This document shows positions 1 to 8,487 of a DNA stretch of 14,872 nt, one piece after another (within the stretch, counting starts at the first letter, position 1; each line of letters opens with the position of its first letter). This DNA is from Desulfobacteraceae bacterium (GTDB taxonomy: Bacteria; Desulfobacterota; Desulfobacteria; Desulfobacterales; Desulfobacteraceae). The notes beneath the pieces were generated by a model, which ran no database searches, was not told the origin of the DNA, and saw nothing but the letters and a program-made list of their open reading frames with translations. Made by a program: the position numbers and the translations under genes. The DNA lies in NCBI GenBank assembly GCA_022712835.1, contig JAFLJU010000504.1, forward strand, positions 1 through 14,872, written 5' to 3'.

Positions 1-1310
1 CGGGTGGTCCTACATTGTTTAACCGCCTGGGTGAGCGTCTCATATTCCATCACCGTAATCTTTTCCGGAAGACTTGCATTTTGAGCGGAAGATGGCACGG
101 CCGTCACCCGGGGCTGCACATTCTCAGTTGCCCGGACAATATAATCATCCAAAAATCTGCGGTCACACATGACCACAGCCTGTTTGATAATATTGATCAG
201 CTCCCTGACATTTCCCGGAAAGCAATAAGACTTCAGGGCATCATAGGCTTTGTATCCGATATAGCTGCGGCGATTGTAGCGTTTGTTGTAGCGTTTAAGA
301 CAGGTGGCCGTGAGTTCCAGGATATCTTCCGGTCGGTCCCGCAGGGGGGGGATGGACAGGGTAAAGGTATTTAACCGGTGTAAAAGATCCAGCCTAAATT
401 GCTTTTTCGAGGTTCTTTGGTCCAGGTTCCGGTTGGTGGCGGCAATGATCGAACAATCAATTTTTTTGGCAATTGTGCCGCCAATGGGCATGATCTCATG
501 GTCGTCCAGATATTTGAGTAATTTGGCCTGGACGCCCAATGACAACTCACCAATTTCGTCCAGGAAGAGGGTTCCCCCTGCTGCCAGCTCGAAAAGCCCG
601 GCTTTTCCCGATTCCTTTGCCCCGGTGAAGGCCCCTTGTTCATATCCGAACAATTCCGCCTCCAGAAGATTTTCCGGCAGGGCTGCACAATTAATCTGGA
701 TAAAGGATTTTTTACTCCACCTACTATTTGTGTGAATGAATTTGGCCAGCAATCCTTTGCCCGTTCCGGACTCCCCCTGGATCAAAATATTGGAGGCGTC
801 TATTTTCGCCAATTTCATGGCCAGCCGCAGGGTCTGCTTCATGGAATTGCTCTCGGCCACAATATGATTGTTCTTAAGTTCCAGCAGGGTGAGTTCGGAG
901 AGTTCATCCCGCATCTTTTCAGACTCCTGCCGGGCCTGGGCAAGCTCCCGCTTCATATCTTCTATCAGGGAAATATCCCGTTCATTGACCACCACAAAAA
1001 GAATTTCATTTTCGGCATTAAAGACCGGAGTGCCGGTAACCAGGAGGGTAATCCCGGATCGGGGGGTGGTTTGGACCAGGCTGACCTGGCGATGGGTATC
1101 CAGAACCTCCTGGGTAGCAGATCGATTGATCTGCCCTTCCTGGACAAGGGCTCTCACGTCCCTGCCCACCATCTCGGGTGCCTTTATCCCATTGAGTCTT
1201 TCAGCAGCCCGGTTCATTTTAAGGATTCTGCCCTGGGCATCACATATCAGCAACCCGTCTTCCGACCAGTCAAACATCGTATTCAGATGGTTAAAATCTC
1301 TATCGTTCAT
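1..1310 (-). CDS. PAS-domain sigma-54-dependent activator, PrdR/TyrR-like (3' end cut off by window edge)
   Basis: Transcriptional activator that would use ATP hydrolysis to open sigma-54 promoters. I translated it from the minus strand: ATG at 1310, then 436 open codons up to the window edge, with no stop. Residues about 5-120 look like a PAS sensor domain, followed by a short coiled linker to about 165. The AAA+ domain has Walker A GESGTGKG (178-185), an intact sigma-54 contact loop GAFTGA (226-231), Walker B GGTLFLDE (245-252), and later LFYRLN and FPGNVREL. The last visible residues, EYETLTQAVKQCRTT, resemble the start of the TyrR/PrdR-type helix-turn-helix rather than a classical Fis end. 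There is no receiver domain, so it probably senses a small ligand through PAS. Its start overlaps the end of the amidohydrolase gene by 11 bp, with no strong ribosome binding site of its own, which implies translational coupling. Family assignment is firm; the ligand is unknown. Confidence 0.93.
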   Translation of the reverse strand, partial: MNDRDFNHLNTMFDWSEDGLLICDAQGRILKMNRAAERLNGIKAPEMVGRDVRALVQEGQINRSATQEVLDTHRQVSLVQTTPRSGITLLVTGTPVFNAENEILFVVVNERDISLIEDMKRELAQARQESEKMRDELSELTLLELKNNHIVAESNSMKQTLRLAMKLAKIDASNILIQGESGTGKGLLAKFIHTNSRWSKKSFIQINCAALPENLLEAELFGYEQGAFTGAKESGKAGLFELAAGGTLFLDEIGELSLGVQAKLLKYLDDHEIMPIGGTIAKKIDCSIIAATNRNLDQRTSKKQFRLDLLHRLNTFTLSIPPLRDRPEDILELTATCLKRYNKRYNRRSYIGYKAYDALKSYCFPGNVRELINIIKQAVVMCDRRFLDDYIVRATENVQPRVTAVPSSAQNASLPEKITVMEYETLTQAVKQCRTT

Positions 1311-2913
1311 AGACAATTTTCCCATCAAAAAGGGTCAGGCAAATTTTGGTATCGGCAATGGCGTCCGGCGAAATCTCAAAAATATTCTGGTCCGCCACCA
1401 CCAGGTCTGCCAGTTTCCCAGGGGTTATGGATCCTATAATATGATCGCAGCAGGACGTCTGAGCAGGGGTCAGAGTATAGGCCCGTACCGCTTCTGCCAC
1501 GCTAAGGGACTGTTCCGGGTACCATCCTTGAACAGGTGTTTTGTTCATCCGTTTCCGGGTAACAGCCGAATAAATACCGGCAAAGGGATTTGGATCTGCC
1601 ACCGGGGCATCGGAACTTAGGCACATGGGAACACCTGTATTTAATATGCTTTTGAGGGCATAGGCATATTTACCCCTGGGACCGACACATTCATCAATCA
1701 TGGAAATATCCAGACTCAAATTATTGGGTTGACAGGAGACCGCCAAGTTTTCAAGTTGGCTTAATTTCTCTAAATCTTCGGGCAAGATCATCTGAAGATG
1801 CTCCATTCTGTGGGGAATCCGGCAACGGCTAATATTTTGCTGTTCAATTCTTTCAAACATGGCAATAATTTCCCGGCAGGCCCTGTCCCCAATGGCATGG
1901 ACCATACAGGAAAGTCCTGCCCTGTCCGCCTTCATCACAGCTGCTTCTATCTTTCTGACCGGTGTCAGGGGCATGCCGTAATCGGCATCCAGGTATTTTT
2001 CGGTGAGCCAGCCGGTCCTTGCCCCCATGCCGCCGTCGGAAAAGAATTTTAAATGCCCTATTTTCAACCGGTCATTTCCAAATCCCGACTGAAGCCCCAG
2101 GGCGATTGCCTGGTCCGTCATCTCTCCTGGAAGGGCCACATGGCATCTAAGGTTTAATCGTCCGGAGGACTCAAGTGTTTGCCAGATTTTAAGGGCATCT
2201 GCCCCCTCGCCTCCCCCCATGAGCCGGATGTCATGGACGCAGGTCACCCCCAGACCATGGGCATGGGAAATGGCCTTTTCCATATTTGTCAAAAGGGTGG
2301 GTTCCGATAGTTGGGGAATCACTTCCCGGATCAGGTTGGGCGCCAACTCCTTGAGAACCCCTGTGGGAAAACCGGTAACATCCCGGACGATGACCCCTTC
2401 ATCGGGGTCCTTTGTTTGTTCATCAATGTGGGCAAGCTTGAGGGCCAAAGAATTGGCTACTGCGAGGTGCAGGTCACACCGCCAGATGCACACAGGATTG
2501 TCCGGTGCCACCCGGTCAAGGTCTTTACGGTCCGGCATTTTATTTTCAGGCCATTCTGATTCGTTGAACCCCTGGCCCAACACCCACTGACCCGGCCCTA
2601 CCTGGGCCGCCTTTTCCTGGATAGCCGTTTCCATACCGGAAAAACGGGTCGTTTTTGAAAAATCAATGCTGTCATAATTGACGGCCCACTCATAAAAATG
2701 AAAATGGGTATCACAAAAGCCCGGCAGTACCAGTTTTTTTTTAAGATCTATTGTTCGGGTGGCAGGACCGGCAAGATCCAGAATATCCCTGTCAGCGCCC
2801 AGGGCCGATATTTTATTGCCTGTTACTGCCACGGCAGTGGCAAAGGGTACTTTTTCATCCAGAGTGTGGAGACTGCCATTATACAAAATTAAATCCGGGG
2901 TGGGGTTCATCAT
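1300..2913 (-). CDS. YtcJ-like metal-dependent amidohydrolase (amidohydrolase family 3)
   Basis: Predicted cytoplasmic zinc-type hydrolase of 537 residues, the normal length for the YtcJ / N-substituted formamide deformylase group. These enzymes cleave amide or formamide-like C-N bonds. Visible metal and catalytic motifs are THFH (H70, H72), LKFFSDGG with K289 as the probable carboxylated lysine, VHAIGDRA (H339), RMEH (H372) and SSDAP (D435). The N- and C-terminal strands form the usual beta-sandwich, ending in the typical GKLADLVV. There is no signal peptide. The start ATG overlaps the racemase stop as ATGA (4 bp). An AAGGA eight bases upstream, inside the racemase gene, supports this start, although a second ATG follows directly at 2910. 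The 3' end overlaps the activator gene. With a racemase upstream and a regulator downstream, it probably acts on an N-substituted amino acid or related compound; the true substrate cannot be deduced. Confidence 0.92.
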   Translation of the reverse strand: MMNPTPDLILYNGSLHTLDEKVPFATAVAVTGNKISALGADRDILDLAGPATRTIDLKKKLVLPGFCDTHFHFYEWAVNYDSIDFSKTTRFSGMETAIQEKAAQVGPGQWVLGQGFNESEWPENKMPDRKDLDRVAPDNPVCIWRCDLHLAVANSLALKLAHIDEQTKDPDEGVIVRDVTGFPTGVLKELAPNLIREVIPQLSEPTLLTNMEKAISHAHGLGVTCVHDIRLMGGGEGADALKIWQTLESSGRLNLRCHVALPGEMTDQAIALGLQSGFGNDRLKIGHLKFFSDGGMGARTGWLTEKYLDADYGMPLTPVRKIEAAVMKADRAGLSCMVHAIGDRACREIIAMFERIEQQNISRCRIPHRMEHLQMILPEDLEKLSQLENLAVSCQPNNLSLDISMIDECVGPRGKYAYALKSILNTGVPMCLSSDAPVADPNPFAGIYSAVTRKRMNKTPVQGWYPEQSLSVAEAVRAYTLTPAQTSCCDHIIGSITPGKLADLVVADQNIFEISPDAIADTKICLTLFDGKIVYER

Positions 2914-3962
2914 GCCATATATCCTTGTTGAAAAGGGTCTGTTTTGTCCAGTACAAACTGATGCAGGCCGGTGACCCAGGCCCTTCCCTTTATCCGGGTG
3001 ACAAGCGCATCAAGCTGCCCTATCTTTGCTGCGTTTACAAGTTCGGCTTCAAAACAGGTGCCCAAAGGGCTATAGTTGAGATAGGGTTGGTGCATCTTGA
3101 TTTTACCATAATGATGCAGTAGGGTAAGTTTGGCTGCCGTGCCCGTTCCGCAGGGAGAACGGTCCATATGGGACTCTCCATAAATGACCATCCCCCGGCC
3201 CGAGGCCTTCCCATTTTTCACCTTGTCTTTTACCCTGGAATCATAAAACTCGGTCACATCTACGGTATTTACATCGGGCCGACTTGGATGAACCACCTCA
3301 AGCTGTTCATTGGCAGCGTCTATGATTTTCATGCCAAGATCCACCAATAAATCTTTATTGTTCATCACTGGCTCAATCCCAAGTTTAACCGCATCCACCA
3401 TGGCAAAAAAACCGCCGGTACAGACCAAATCAAGGCGAACCTGCCCAAACCCCTCAACCTCAATCTTCTGGTTGGTATCCAATACAAAAGAAGGGATCAT
3501 ATCTATGGCCACAGAATCCACCTTCCCACTCGTAACGAACCCCCTGGCCTCCATGGTACCCGAAGGGGTGTCGATCAAAATAGTATTTTCCCCCTCACCC
3601 AATTCAAGAAACCCGGTTTGGGCAAGGGTGACGACTGCCCCGATGGTGGCATGGCCGCACAAATAGGGATATCGTTTTGCATCCATGTATATCAACCCGA
3701 AGGCCGCATCGGGCGTCACATTTTTGGTAACCATGGCAGCCAGAATCTCCCGGGACCCCCTGGGTTCTTTTGTCAATAAACACCTCACCTTGTCATGATG
3801 GGTTTTAAAATAGGTCATCTTCTCCATCATGGTGCTGCCGGGGATCTCCCCAACGCCCTCTATAATTAACCGGGTGCTTTCTCCTTCAGTGTGGGAATCT
3901 ATGGTTGTGATGGGGTTGTCACTCATTTTGAATAGGCGGGATATATCTTGGAAGGGGTTCAT
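2910..3962 (-). CDS. Proline racemase family protein (proline racemase or hydroxyproline 2-epimerase)
   Basis: Cofactor-independent racemase/epimerase acting at the alpha carbon of proline or 4-hydroxyproline by a two-cysteine mechanism. Both catalytic cysteines are present: YLCGHATIG (C102) and DRSPCGTGT (C271). This argues against the 3-hydroxyproline dehydratase subgroup, which has lost the first cysteine. The N-terminal IDSHTEGE (about residues 21-28) and the length of 350 residues are typical. The reading frame stays open upstream to a TTG at 3983, but I place the start at ATG 3962, because a full AGGAGG (3971-3976) lies nine bases before it, inside the longer frame. A third ATG at 3926 has no ribosome binding site. 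This is the first gene of a three-gene overlapping operon with an amidohydrolase and a sigma-54 activator. Proline versus hydroxyproline specificity cannot be settled by eye. Confidence 0.92.
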   Translation of the reverse strand: MNPFQDISRLFKMSDNPITTIDSHTEGESTRLIIEGVGEIPGSTMMEKMTYFKTHHDKVRCLLTKEPRGSREILAAMVTKNVTPDAAFGLIYMDAKRYPYLCGHATIGAVVTLAQTGFLELGEGENTILIDTPSGTMEARGFVTSGKVDSVAIDMIPSFVLDTNQKIEVEGFGQVRLDLVCTGGFFAMVDAVKLGIEPVMNNKDLLVDLGMKIIDAANEQLEVVHPSRPDVNTVDVTEFYDSRVKDKVKNGKASGRGMVIYGESHMDRSPCGTGTAAKLTLLHHYGKIKMHQPYLNYSPLGTCFEAELVNAAKIGQLDALVTRIKGRAWVTGLHQFVLDKTDPFQQGYMA

Positions 3963-3990
3963 AAAAAGGAGCCTCCTGATCAATAGATAG

Positions 3991-4011
3991 TTGAAATACT
4001 GATAATTTCAA
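3991..4011. promoter_or_regulatory. Inverted repeat upstream of the racemase operon (candidate operator)
   Basis: A perfect 7-bp inverted repeat, TTGAAAT (3991-3997) and ATTTCAA (4005-4011) around a 7-base centre, making a 21-bp dyad. It sits 29-49 bases before the chosen racemase start, where a repressor or activator site would be expected. No clear sigma-54 -24/-12 element (GG-N10-GC) is visible in this gap, and the sigma-70 match TTGAAA overlapping the repeat has only a poor -10. Binding function is inferred from position and symmetry alone. Confidence 0.4.
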
Positions 4012-4065
4012 TCGGGTACTTGATGATTCCCAATTGGCTTAGCATTAATCTAAGGATAGGATCAA

Positions 4066-4087
4066 GGCGTTTTTGTTTTAAAACGCC
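4066..4087. repeat. Short hairpin at the 3' end of the receiver-HDOD gene
   Basis: An 8-bp perfect inverted repeat, GGCGTTTT (4066-4073) and AAAACGCC (4080-4087), with a 6-base loop. It spans the stop codon of the receiver-HDOD gene. On the minus-strand transcript it is not followed by a run of U, so it is a poor intrinsic terminator. It could still slow transcription or protect the 3' end of the signalling operon mRNA. Confidence 0.3.
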
Positions 4088-5394
4088 CGGGCAGATTCCT
4101 TGACCGTGGCATTTACCTGGCTACAGATCTCCAGAACCGCATCAAGTTCAAGCCCCAATCGTTTGAAGGAGGATAATGAGGTGATTCGGTTAAGTTTTTC
4201 TTCCTGGGTGTTTGTTTCGGGTTCAGTGGTTTTCTCGGAACCGTCCTCCCCGGGTCCATCCTTCGCAAACCCAAACCCAAGCTCATGGGTCAGTATATCG
4301 GCCAGGTTGATGATTAGAAGTTCAGGTTCCGCTTCCTTTGGAAAGGCGTTCCAGTGATGGAACTCGGCAACCTGGATGAATTCCTGGGAAAATCTCATTT
4401 TTTTCAACAATGCTGCCCCGAAAGTGGTATGAATCTCATGGATGGCAATCTGGAACTCCGGGTCCTCCACAGACTCTTCCGGGAAAAGATCCACAACGGC
4501 CTTCAGGAGCAGCATTTTTCCAATATCATGGATAATGCCCATCAAGAATATATTTTCCGTATTTTTTATTTTTAGCACATCTCCCAGGCTTTTTCCCAGG
4601 CAGGCGGTGGCAAAGGAGTGCATCCAGAGCTCTTCCAGCACCCGCTTCAGGGAAGCGTTTTTGGATTCAAACAGATTCCTGGCTGCCACCGCAGAAATCA
4701 CCCCCTGGGTGGCCTTCATCCCCAGCCTGAGAAGGGCTGCATTCAGGTTGTTTACGGTATCAAGCCCTTTGTATAGAGGAGAATTTGCTATGGAGATCAG
4801 CTTGCTGGCAATCACAATATCCTTTTCAACAATTTTGGCCAGATCTTCTATGGAAGGAGAATCGCCTTCAAGGCACTCCTGGATTTCTTTGACAATGTGA
4901 GGAAATACCGGCAGTTCAATCTTTCCCTTGTAAAACCGTTGGATAATTTCCGTCACCACACCGGTGTGATTGCTTGTATCTGTTTCTTTTTGGGCGTCAG
5001 CAATTTCAAACCCTATTTTTCCCAGGGTTGTCAGCAGCTGATATTTGCTTACCGGTTTTGACAGGTATCCATTGCATCCCATCTTGATACAGGCTTTGAT
5101 GGTGGCCATGTTCATGCGGGAGGTCACCATGATCACCTTTACCCGGTTTTCTTTGGGGATTTTTGCAGCCAATTCTCGTTTTCGAATATGCTGGAGCATT
5201 TGCCTTCCGTCCATCCCGGGCATGGACACATCCAGGGAGACAAGATCAAAGGGAACTTCTTTTTTTGCGGCCAGGTCCAGCTCGGAAAGACCTTCTTTGG
5301 CATTATCAACGGCCACGCATTCCCCAAGGGATTCCATATTTTTTATCAGAATTTTTCTGGAAATTGTTTCATCATCCACAATCAAAATTTTCAT
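4078..5394 (-). CDS. Response regulator with HDOD output domain
   Basis: Cytoplasmic signalling protein of 438 residues. The N-terminal receiver (about 1-130) has the acidic pair D7/D8, phospho-acceptor D55 in SLDVSMPGMDG, switch threonine T91 and conserved K113, so it should be phosphorylated normally. An HDOD domain follows (about 160-370), a catalytically dead-looking relative of HD phosphohydrolases. It still carries a GIIHDIGK sequence (H289, D290). HDOD proteins serve as protein-interaction outputs in chemotaxis, stress and cyclic-di-GMP circuits. A charged low-complexity stretch (about 378-400) separates HDOD from a short helical tail. The frame is open to an ATG at 5415, but ATG 5394 has AAGGA seven bases upstream and gives the classical MKILIVDDE start, so I prefer it. 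It is the last gene of the operon, 41 bases after the receiver-PPDK-like gene. There is no obvious DNA-binding or GGDEF/EAL output. Confidence 0.92.
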   Translation of the reverse strand: MKILIVDDETISRKILIKNMESLGECVAVDNAKEGLSELDLAAKKEVPFDLVSLDVSMPGMDGRQMLQHIRKRELAAKIPKENRVKVIMVTSRMNMATIKACIKMGCNGYLSKPVSKYQLLTTLGKIGFEIADAQKETDTSNHTGVVTEIIQRFYKGKIELPVFPHIVKEIQECLEGDSPSIEDLAKIVEKDIVIASKLISIANSPLYKGLDTVNNLNAALLRLGMKATQGVISAVAARNLFESKNASLKRVLEELWMHSFATACLGKSLGDVLKIKNTENIFLMGIIHDIGKMLLLKAVVDLFPEESVEDPEFQIAIHEIHTTFGAALLKKMRFSQEFIQVAEFHHWNAFPKEAEPELLIINLADILTHELGFGFAKDGPGEDGSEKTTEPETNTQEEKLNRITSLSSFKRLGLELDAVLEICSQVNATVKESARAF

Positions 5395-5435
5395 ACAGGG
5401 GTCCTTATAATTCATCCTAAAGAATACTTAAGAAA

Positions 5436-8400
5436 TCATTCTTTCTCGATAACAGGGATATCATCCATTAGCTCTTCTGGTTCCCCTGGTAGATCCGGCA
5501 TGAGAACCGCCTGGGAAGTTTTCCCGTCTACCAGTATTTTAATGGGAGTATCAAAATGGATATGTTTTAAATATTGGGTGGTGTTTTCACAGGTCTGACA
5601 CTTAAAAAAATTATAATCGATAAAATCATCCCCTTTGTTTGAAATCGTAATATAGGATATACCCAGGGAGGTGATATTCTGGAAAAAATGGGACCCCTGA
5701 GAGGGGTCGGCCTTGATGCTTTCAATGGTGGTTTCCACCATCACTCCCACATTGGAGATATCATTCCACCCCACTGGAATCCCCAGCCATCGATCCGAGG
5801 AGCCCCAACGTCCGGGCCCTATCAATACGTACTTGCGTCCACTCTCATTGAACAACCCGTTAATTTTATTAATTTGGGCTGCAATCTCAGCGGTTTTTCC
5901 CGGGTCAAAGGTAACAGGGTCCACATAGACCAGATCATAAATATCTTTGTATTCTCCGTTGCCCAGAGACAAACTTGAATAACAAAAGGCTTGGTCAATT
6001 AAATCTTTGGTAATTTTCACTCCGAGGTTCTGTTTGTAACGACCCATGGGCCGAATTTGAAGCAGGGAAAACTCAGGGCGGCCCCCCTCCTCTCCAGGCA
6101 GATTCACGGCAAACTCCACTTCCACTGAGGATCCCATCCACCGGCTGCCAATCTTTGTCACCTCTTCTAAAATTTGTGCCAGGGGAAAGGTATCATATTT
6201 CAGGATATTGGCAAAGGTCAATATTGGAAAACCATTGGCTGAAAAAGAATCCCGGATTCGGTTGTCCTGGACATGGAAGGTGGAGGACAACAACTGAACC
6301 GCCGGGTGATCCATGGCATCACCCAAATCAAGCCTGGTCAGAGTAGGGTCCTCTTTTGAATGGTCAACAAAGTTGCCATTGCTTGGGAAGCCATCTGTTT
6401 TGAGGGCATAAAAATGCTTTTGGGAATTTTCAAGGATATCACCCACAATGGAAAACTGGGGAAGAAATTGGGGATATTTGGGGCAGAACCGCAAGGTTTT
6501 CTCCCCTTCCATCACAATTTTGCCAAGGCCCAGGGCAATGTAGGTGATCCCTTCCTTTGCCTTAAGATGGGCAATGGGATAGAAGTTGTAAGACTGGGCC
6601 ACCCCGGATATGGTCGGATAAAAATAATTTTTATAATGCATACCGGTGAGCTGCTGGAGAATAACCGCCATTTCCTCATCCTCGGTTCTATGCATCGTGC
6701 TTTTGGCATAGGACCTCGGTGCCTTTAAATAGGTAGAGGCATAAACTAGCTTCACGGCCAGAATCAACCGCTCCAGGCGCTTTTCAAGCTTTGGATCTGA
6801 ATTGGGCAGCATATAGGTGTTATAAAGCCCTGCAAAGGGTTGGTAATGGGCATCCTCAAAGAGGGAAGAGGACCGGACGGCAATGGGATATCGCACATTT
6901 TCAAGATAGGCTTTAAGATTGACTTCCAGCCAGTCAGGAAATTTACCCGCAACAAACCGGTCAACCACCTGGCTGTCAGAAAGAGGTGGATCAGACTCCA
7001 GTATCTGGGTCAGGTTATTTTCCTCGACAAACATCTTAAACCCGTCCGTGGCAATGACAAATGTCTGGGGAATGCGGATATCCACATCGGGAAAGATTTG
7101 GGCCAGGGATGGATCCCGTTTGATCTGAGAGGCCATGAAGGCAAGGCCCCGGGCTTTACCCCCCAGGGAGCCGCCACCGATTTTCATGAAATCGGTGTCT
7201 GAATCAAATTTTTCAGAATCAAACTCAATGACATGGCCCTGACGGGACCCCCGTCTTCTGGCCCGGATGCTGTCAATGAGAAATTGCTTAAAATCCAGGG
7301 CATTGTTGAAATCATCAATGCTGTATGGTTTCAGGTTCATGGCAAAATCGATTTCACTTCTTGCCATGAGCCACCTGGAGAAATCATTGTTCTTGGCATG
7401 GAATAAAACAGACTCGTCTGGCATTTCGGTGATCAGTTTTTCCATTTCCCGCATGCCGGTTGCCCGGGCAATTTCCTCTCCATCGGGCATCCGGAAGACA
7501 AATGCCCCGAATCCCAGCTTGGAGACAAAAAAAGACTTGATCTGGTCATGGAGATTGTTAGAATTTTTATTGATAAAAACGGCGGGAATCTGGTCGACAA
7601 TTTCCCGGTTTTTCTCTTCAGTACTCAAGACAAGTACGGGCAGATCCGATATCTCGGACTTGATCCTTGTCAGAAGTTTGAACCCTGCGTGCTCGTCTTC
7701 TTTCCCCCCTTTGGGATACCGCATATCGGAAAAAACTGACAACACATAGGGTTTATATCGTTCGTACAGGGCGATGGCCTCTTCATAGGTATGGGCCACC
7801 AACACCTTGGGCCGGCCCCGCATTTTCAACAGCCGGTGTTCTTCATTGATGGAATCATTAATCACAGATTGGGTCTGGAGCACAATATGCTTGTAAAGCA
7901 CCGGCAAAAAAGAAGAATAATGATAGGGGGAGTCTTCCACCATGATGATCACCCTCACCTTGGCATTTTCCGTGTCAAAGGCCACATTCATCTCATCTTC
8001 AAAATTCTTGATAATGGCCAGGAGCAGGTCGGCATTCCCCCCCCAGATATAGGTCCGATCCACCGCCACATTCTTCTCATCACAAATATAGTGATCAATG
8101 TCGCAGGTGTTGTGGAGCAATAAAAAAAATGAAAGATCCGAATATCGTTTTTTGGCTTCTTCTCCAAAGGCATAGACATCCATCCCATCCAGACTGGGCA
8201 TGGCAAGGATCAGATCAAAATGCTTTTTTGCAAGCTGGGCAAACGCCTCATCAGCAGAAGAGACCCAGGTGAGCCGAGGGGGCTTTGACAGATTCAACCC
8301 CTTGTATTCATGGATGATTCGATTGGACAGCCGGCCTTCCTCTTCCATGATAAAGGCATCATAGGGAGAGGATACCAGCAGAATATCACCCACCTTGTTG

Positions 8401-8462
8401 GCCATGAGTTCGTGGTAAATCTTGATGGACGGCAACTGGGATCCGGCATATGAAAGGTCCAT
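5436..8462 (-). CDS. Receiver domains fused to a PEP/pyruvate-binding (PPDK N-terminal, ATP-grasp) domain
   Basis: Large 1008-residue protein. Residues about 25-160 look like a degenerate receiver whose phospho-aspartate is not evident. Residues about 170-310 form a second receiver with acidic pair E176/D177, likely phospho-acceptor D246 (FSDMRYP) and K299. From about 428 to 810 there is a PPDK/PEP-synthase type ATP-grasp domain with GGSLGGKARG (K436), IAVRSSSLFED (R530), E783 and LLQIRP (Q802, R804), so nucleotide-binding residues look intact. The phosphohistidine swivel domain (no TSHAA-type motif) and the PEP/pyruvate barrel are absent, so it cannot be a normal PEP synthase or PPDK. The C-terminal region carries GPGRWGSSD (882-890) and a CQTC...HIH cluster (955-969). 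Start ATG 8462 has AAGGA at good spacing; an in-frame TTG at 8477 is the alternative. It lies 25 bases after the chemoreceptor and before the HDOD gene. Architecture is clear; reaction and acceptor are unknown. Confidence 0.88.
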   Translation of the reverse strand: MDLSYAGSQLPSIKIYHELMANKVGDILLVSSPYDAFIMEEEGRLSNRIIHEYKGLNLSKPPRLTWVSSADEAFAQLAKKHFDLILAMPSLDGMDVYAFGEEAKKRYSDLSFFLLLHNTCDIDHYICDEKNVAVDRTYIWGGNADLLLAIIKNFEDEMNVAFDTENAKVRVIIMVEDSPYHYSSFLPVLYKHIVLQTQSVINDSINEEHRLLKMRGRPKVLVAHTYEEAIALYERYKPYVLSVFSDMRYPKGGKEDEHAGFKLLTRIKSEISDLPVLVLSTEEKNREIVDQIPAVFINKNSNNLHDQIKSFFVSKLGFGAFVFRMPDGEEIARATGMREMEKLITEMPDESVLFHAKNNDFSRWLMARSEIDFAMNLKPYSIDDFNNALDFKQFLIDSIRARRRGSRQGHVIEFDSEKFDSDTDFMKIGGGSLGGKARGLAFMASQIKRDPSLAQIFPDVDIRIPQTFVIATDGFKMFVEENNLTQILESDPPLSDSQVVDRFVAGKFPDWLEVNLKAYLENVRYPIAVRSSSLFEDAHYQPFAGLYNTYMLPNSDPKLEKRLERLILAVKLVYASTYLKAPRSYAKSTMHRTEDEEMAVILQQLTGMHYKNYFYPTISGVAQSYNFYPIAHLKAKEGITYIALGLGKIVMEGEKTLRFCPKYPQFLPQFSIVGDILENSQKHFYALKTDGFPSNGNFVDHSKEDPTLTRLDLGDAMDHPAVQLLSSTFHVQDNRIRDSFSANGFPILTFANILKYDTFPLAQILEEVTKIGSRWMGSSVEVEFAVNLPGEEGGRPEFSLLQIRPMGRYKQNLGVKITKDLIDQAFCYSSLSLGNGEYKDIYDLVYVDPVTFDPGKTAEIAAQINKINGLFNESGRKYVLIGPGRWGSSDRWLGIPVGWNDISNVGVMVETTIESIKADPSQGSHFFQNITSLGISYITISNKGDDFIDYNFFKCQTCENTTQYLKHIHFDTPIKILVDGKTSQAVLMPDLPGEPEELMDDIPVIEKE

Positions 8463-8487
8463 TTTTTTCCTTTTCAATACAAATCTT

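Noticed and set aside
636..1620. Long plus-strand open frames (250-267 codons) over the activator and amidohydrolase genes
   Set aside because: Their translations show no domain motifs, while the minus strand encodes clear Walker, GAFTGA and amidohydrolase motifs in the same bases.
2910..3962. trans-3-hydroxyproline dehydratase
   Set aside because: Both catalytic cysteines (C102 and C271) are present, whereas that subgroup replaces the first one.
3963..4065. Sigma-54 promoter for the racemase operon
   Set aside because: No TGGC...TTGC pair with GG-N10-GC spacing was found on the minus strand in this gap.
5436..8462. Annotation as PEP synthase (ppsA) or pyruvate phosphate dikinase
   Set aside because: Only the ATP-grasp domain is present; the phosphohistidine and PEP/pyruvate barrel domains are missing, so the named reactions are not supported.
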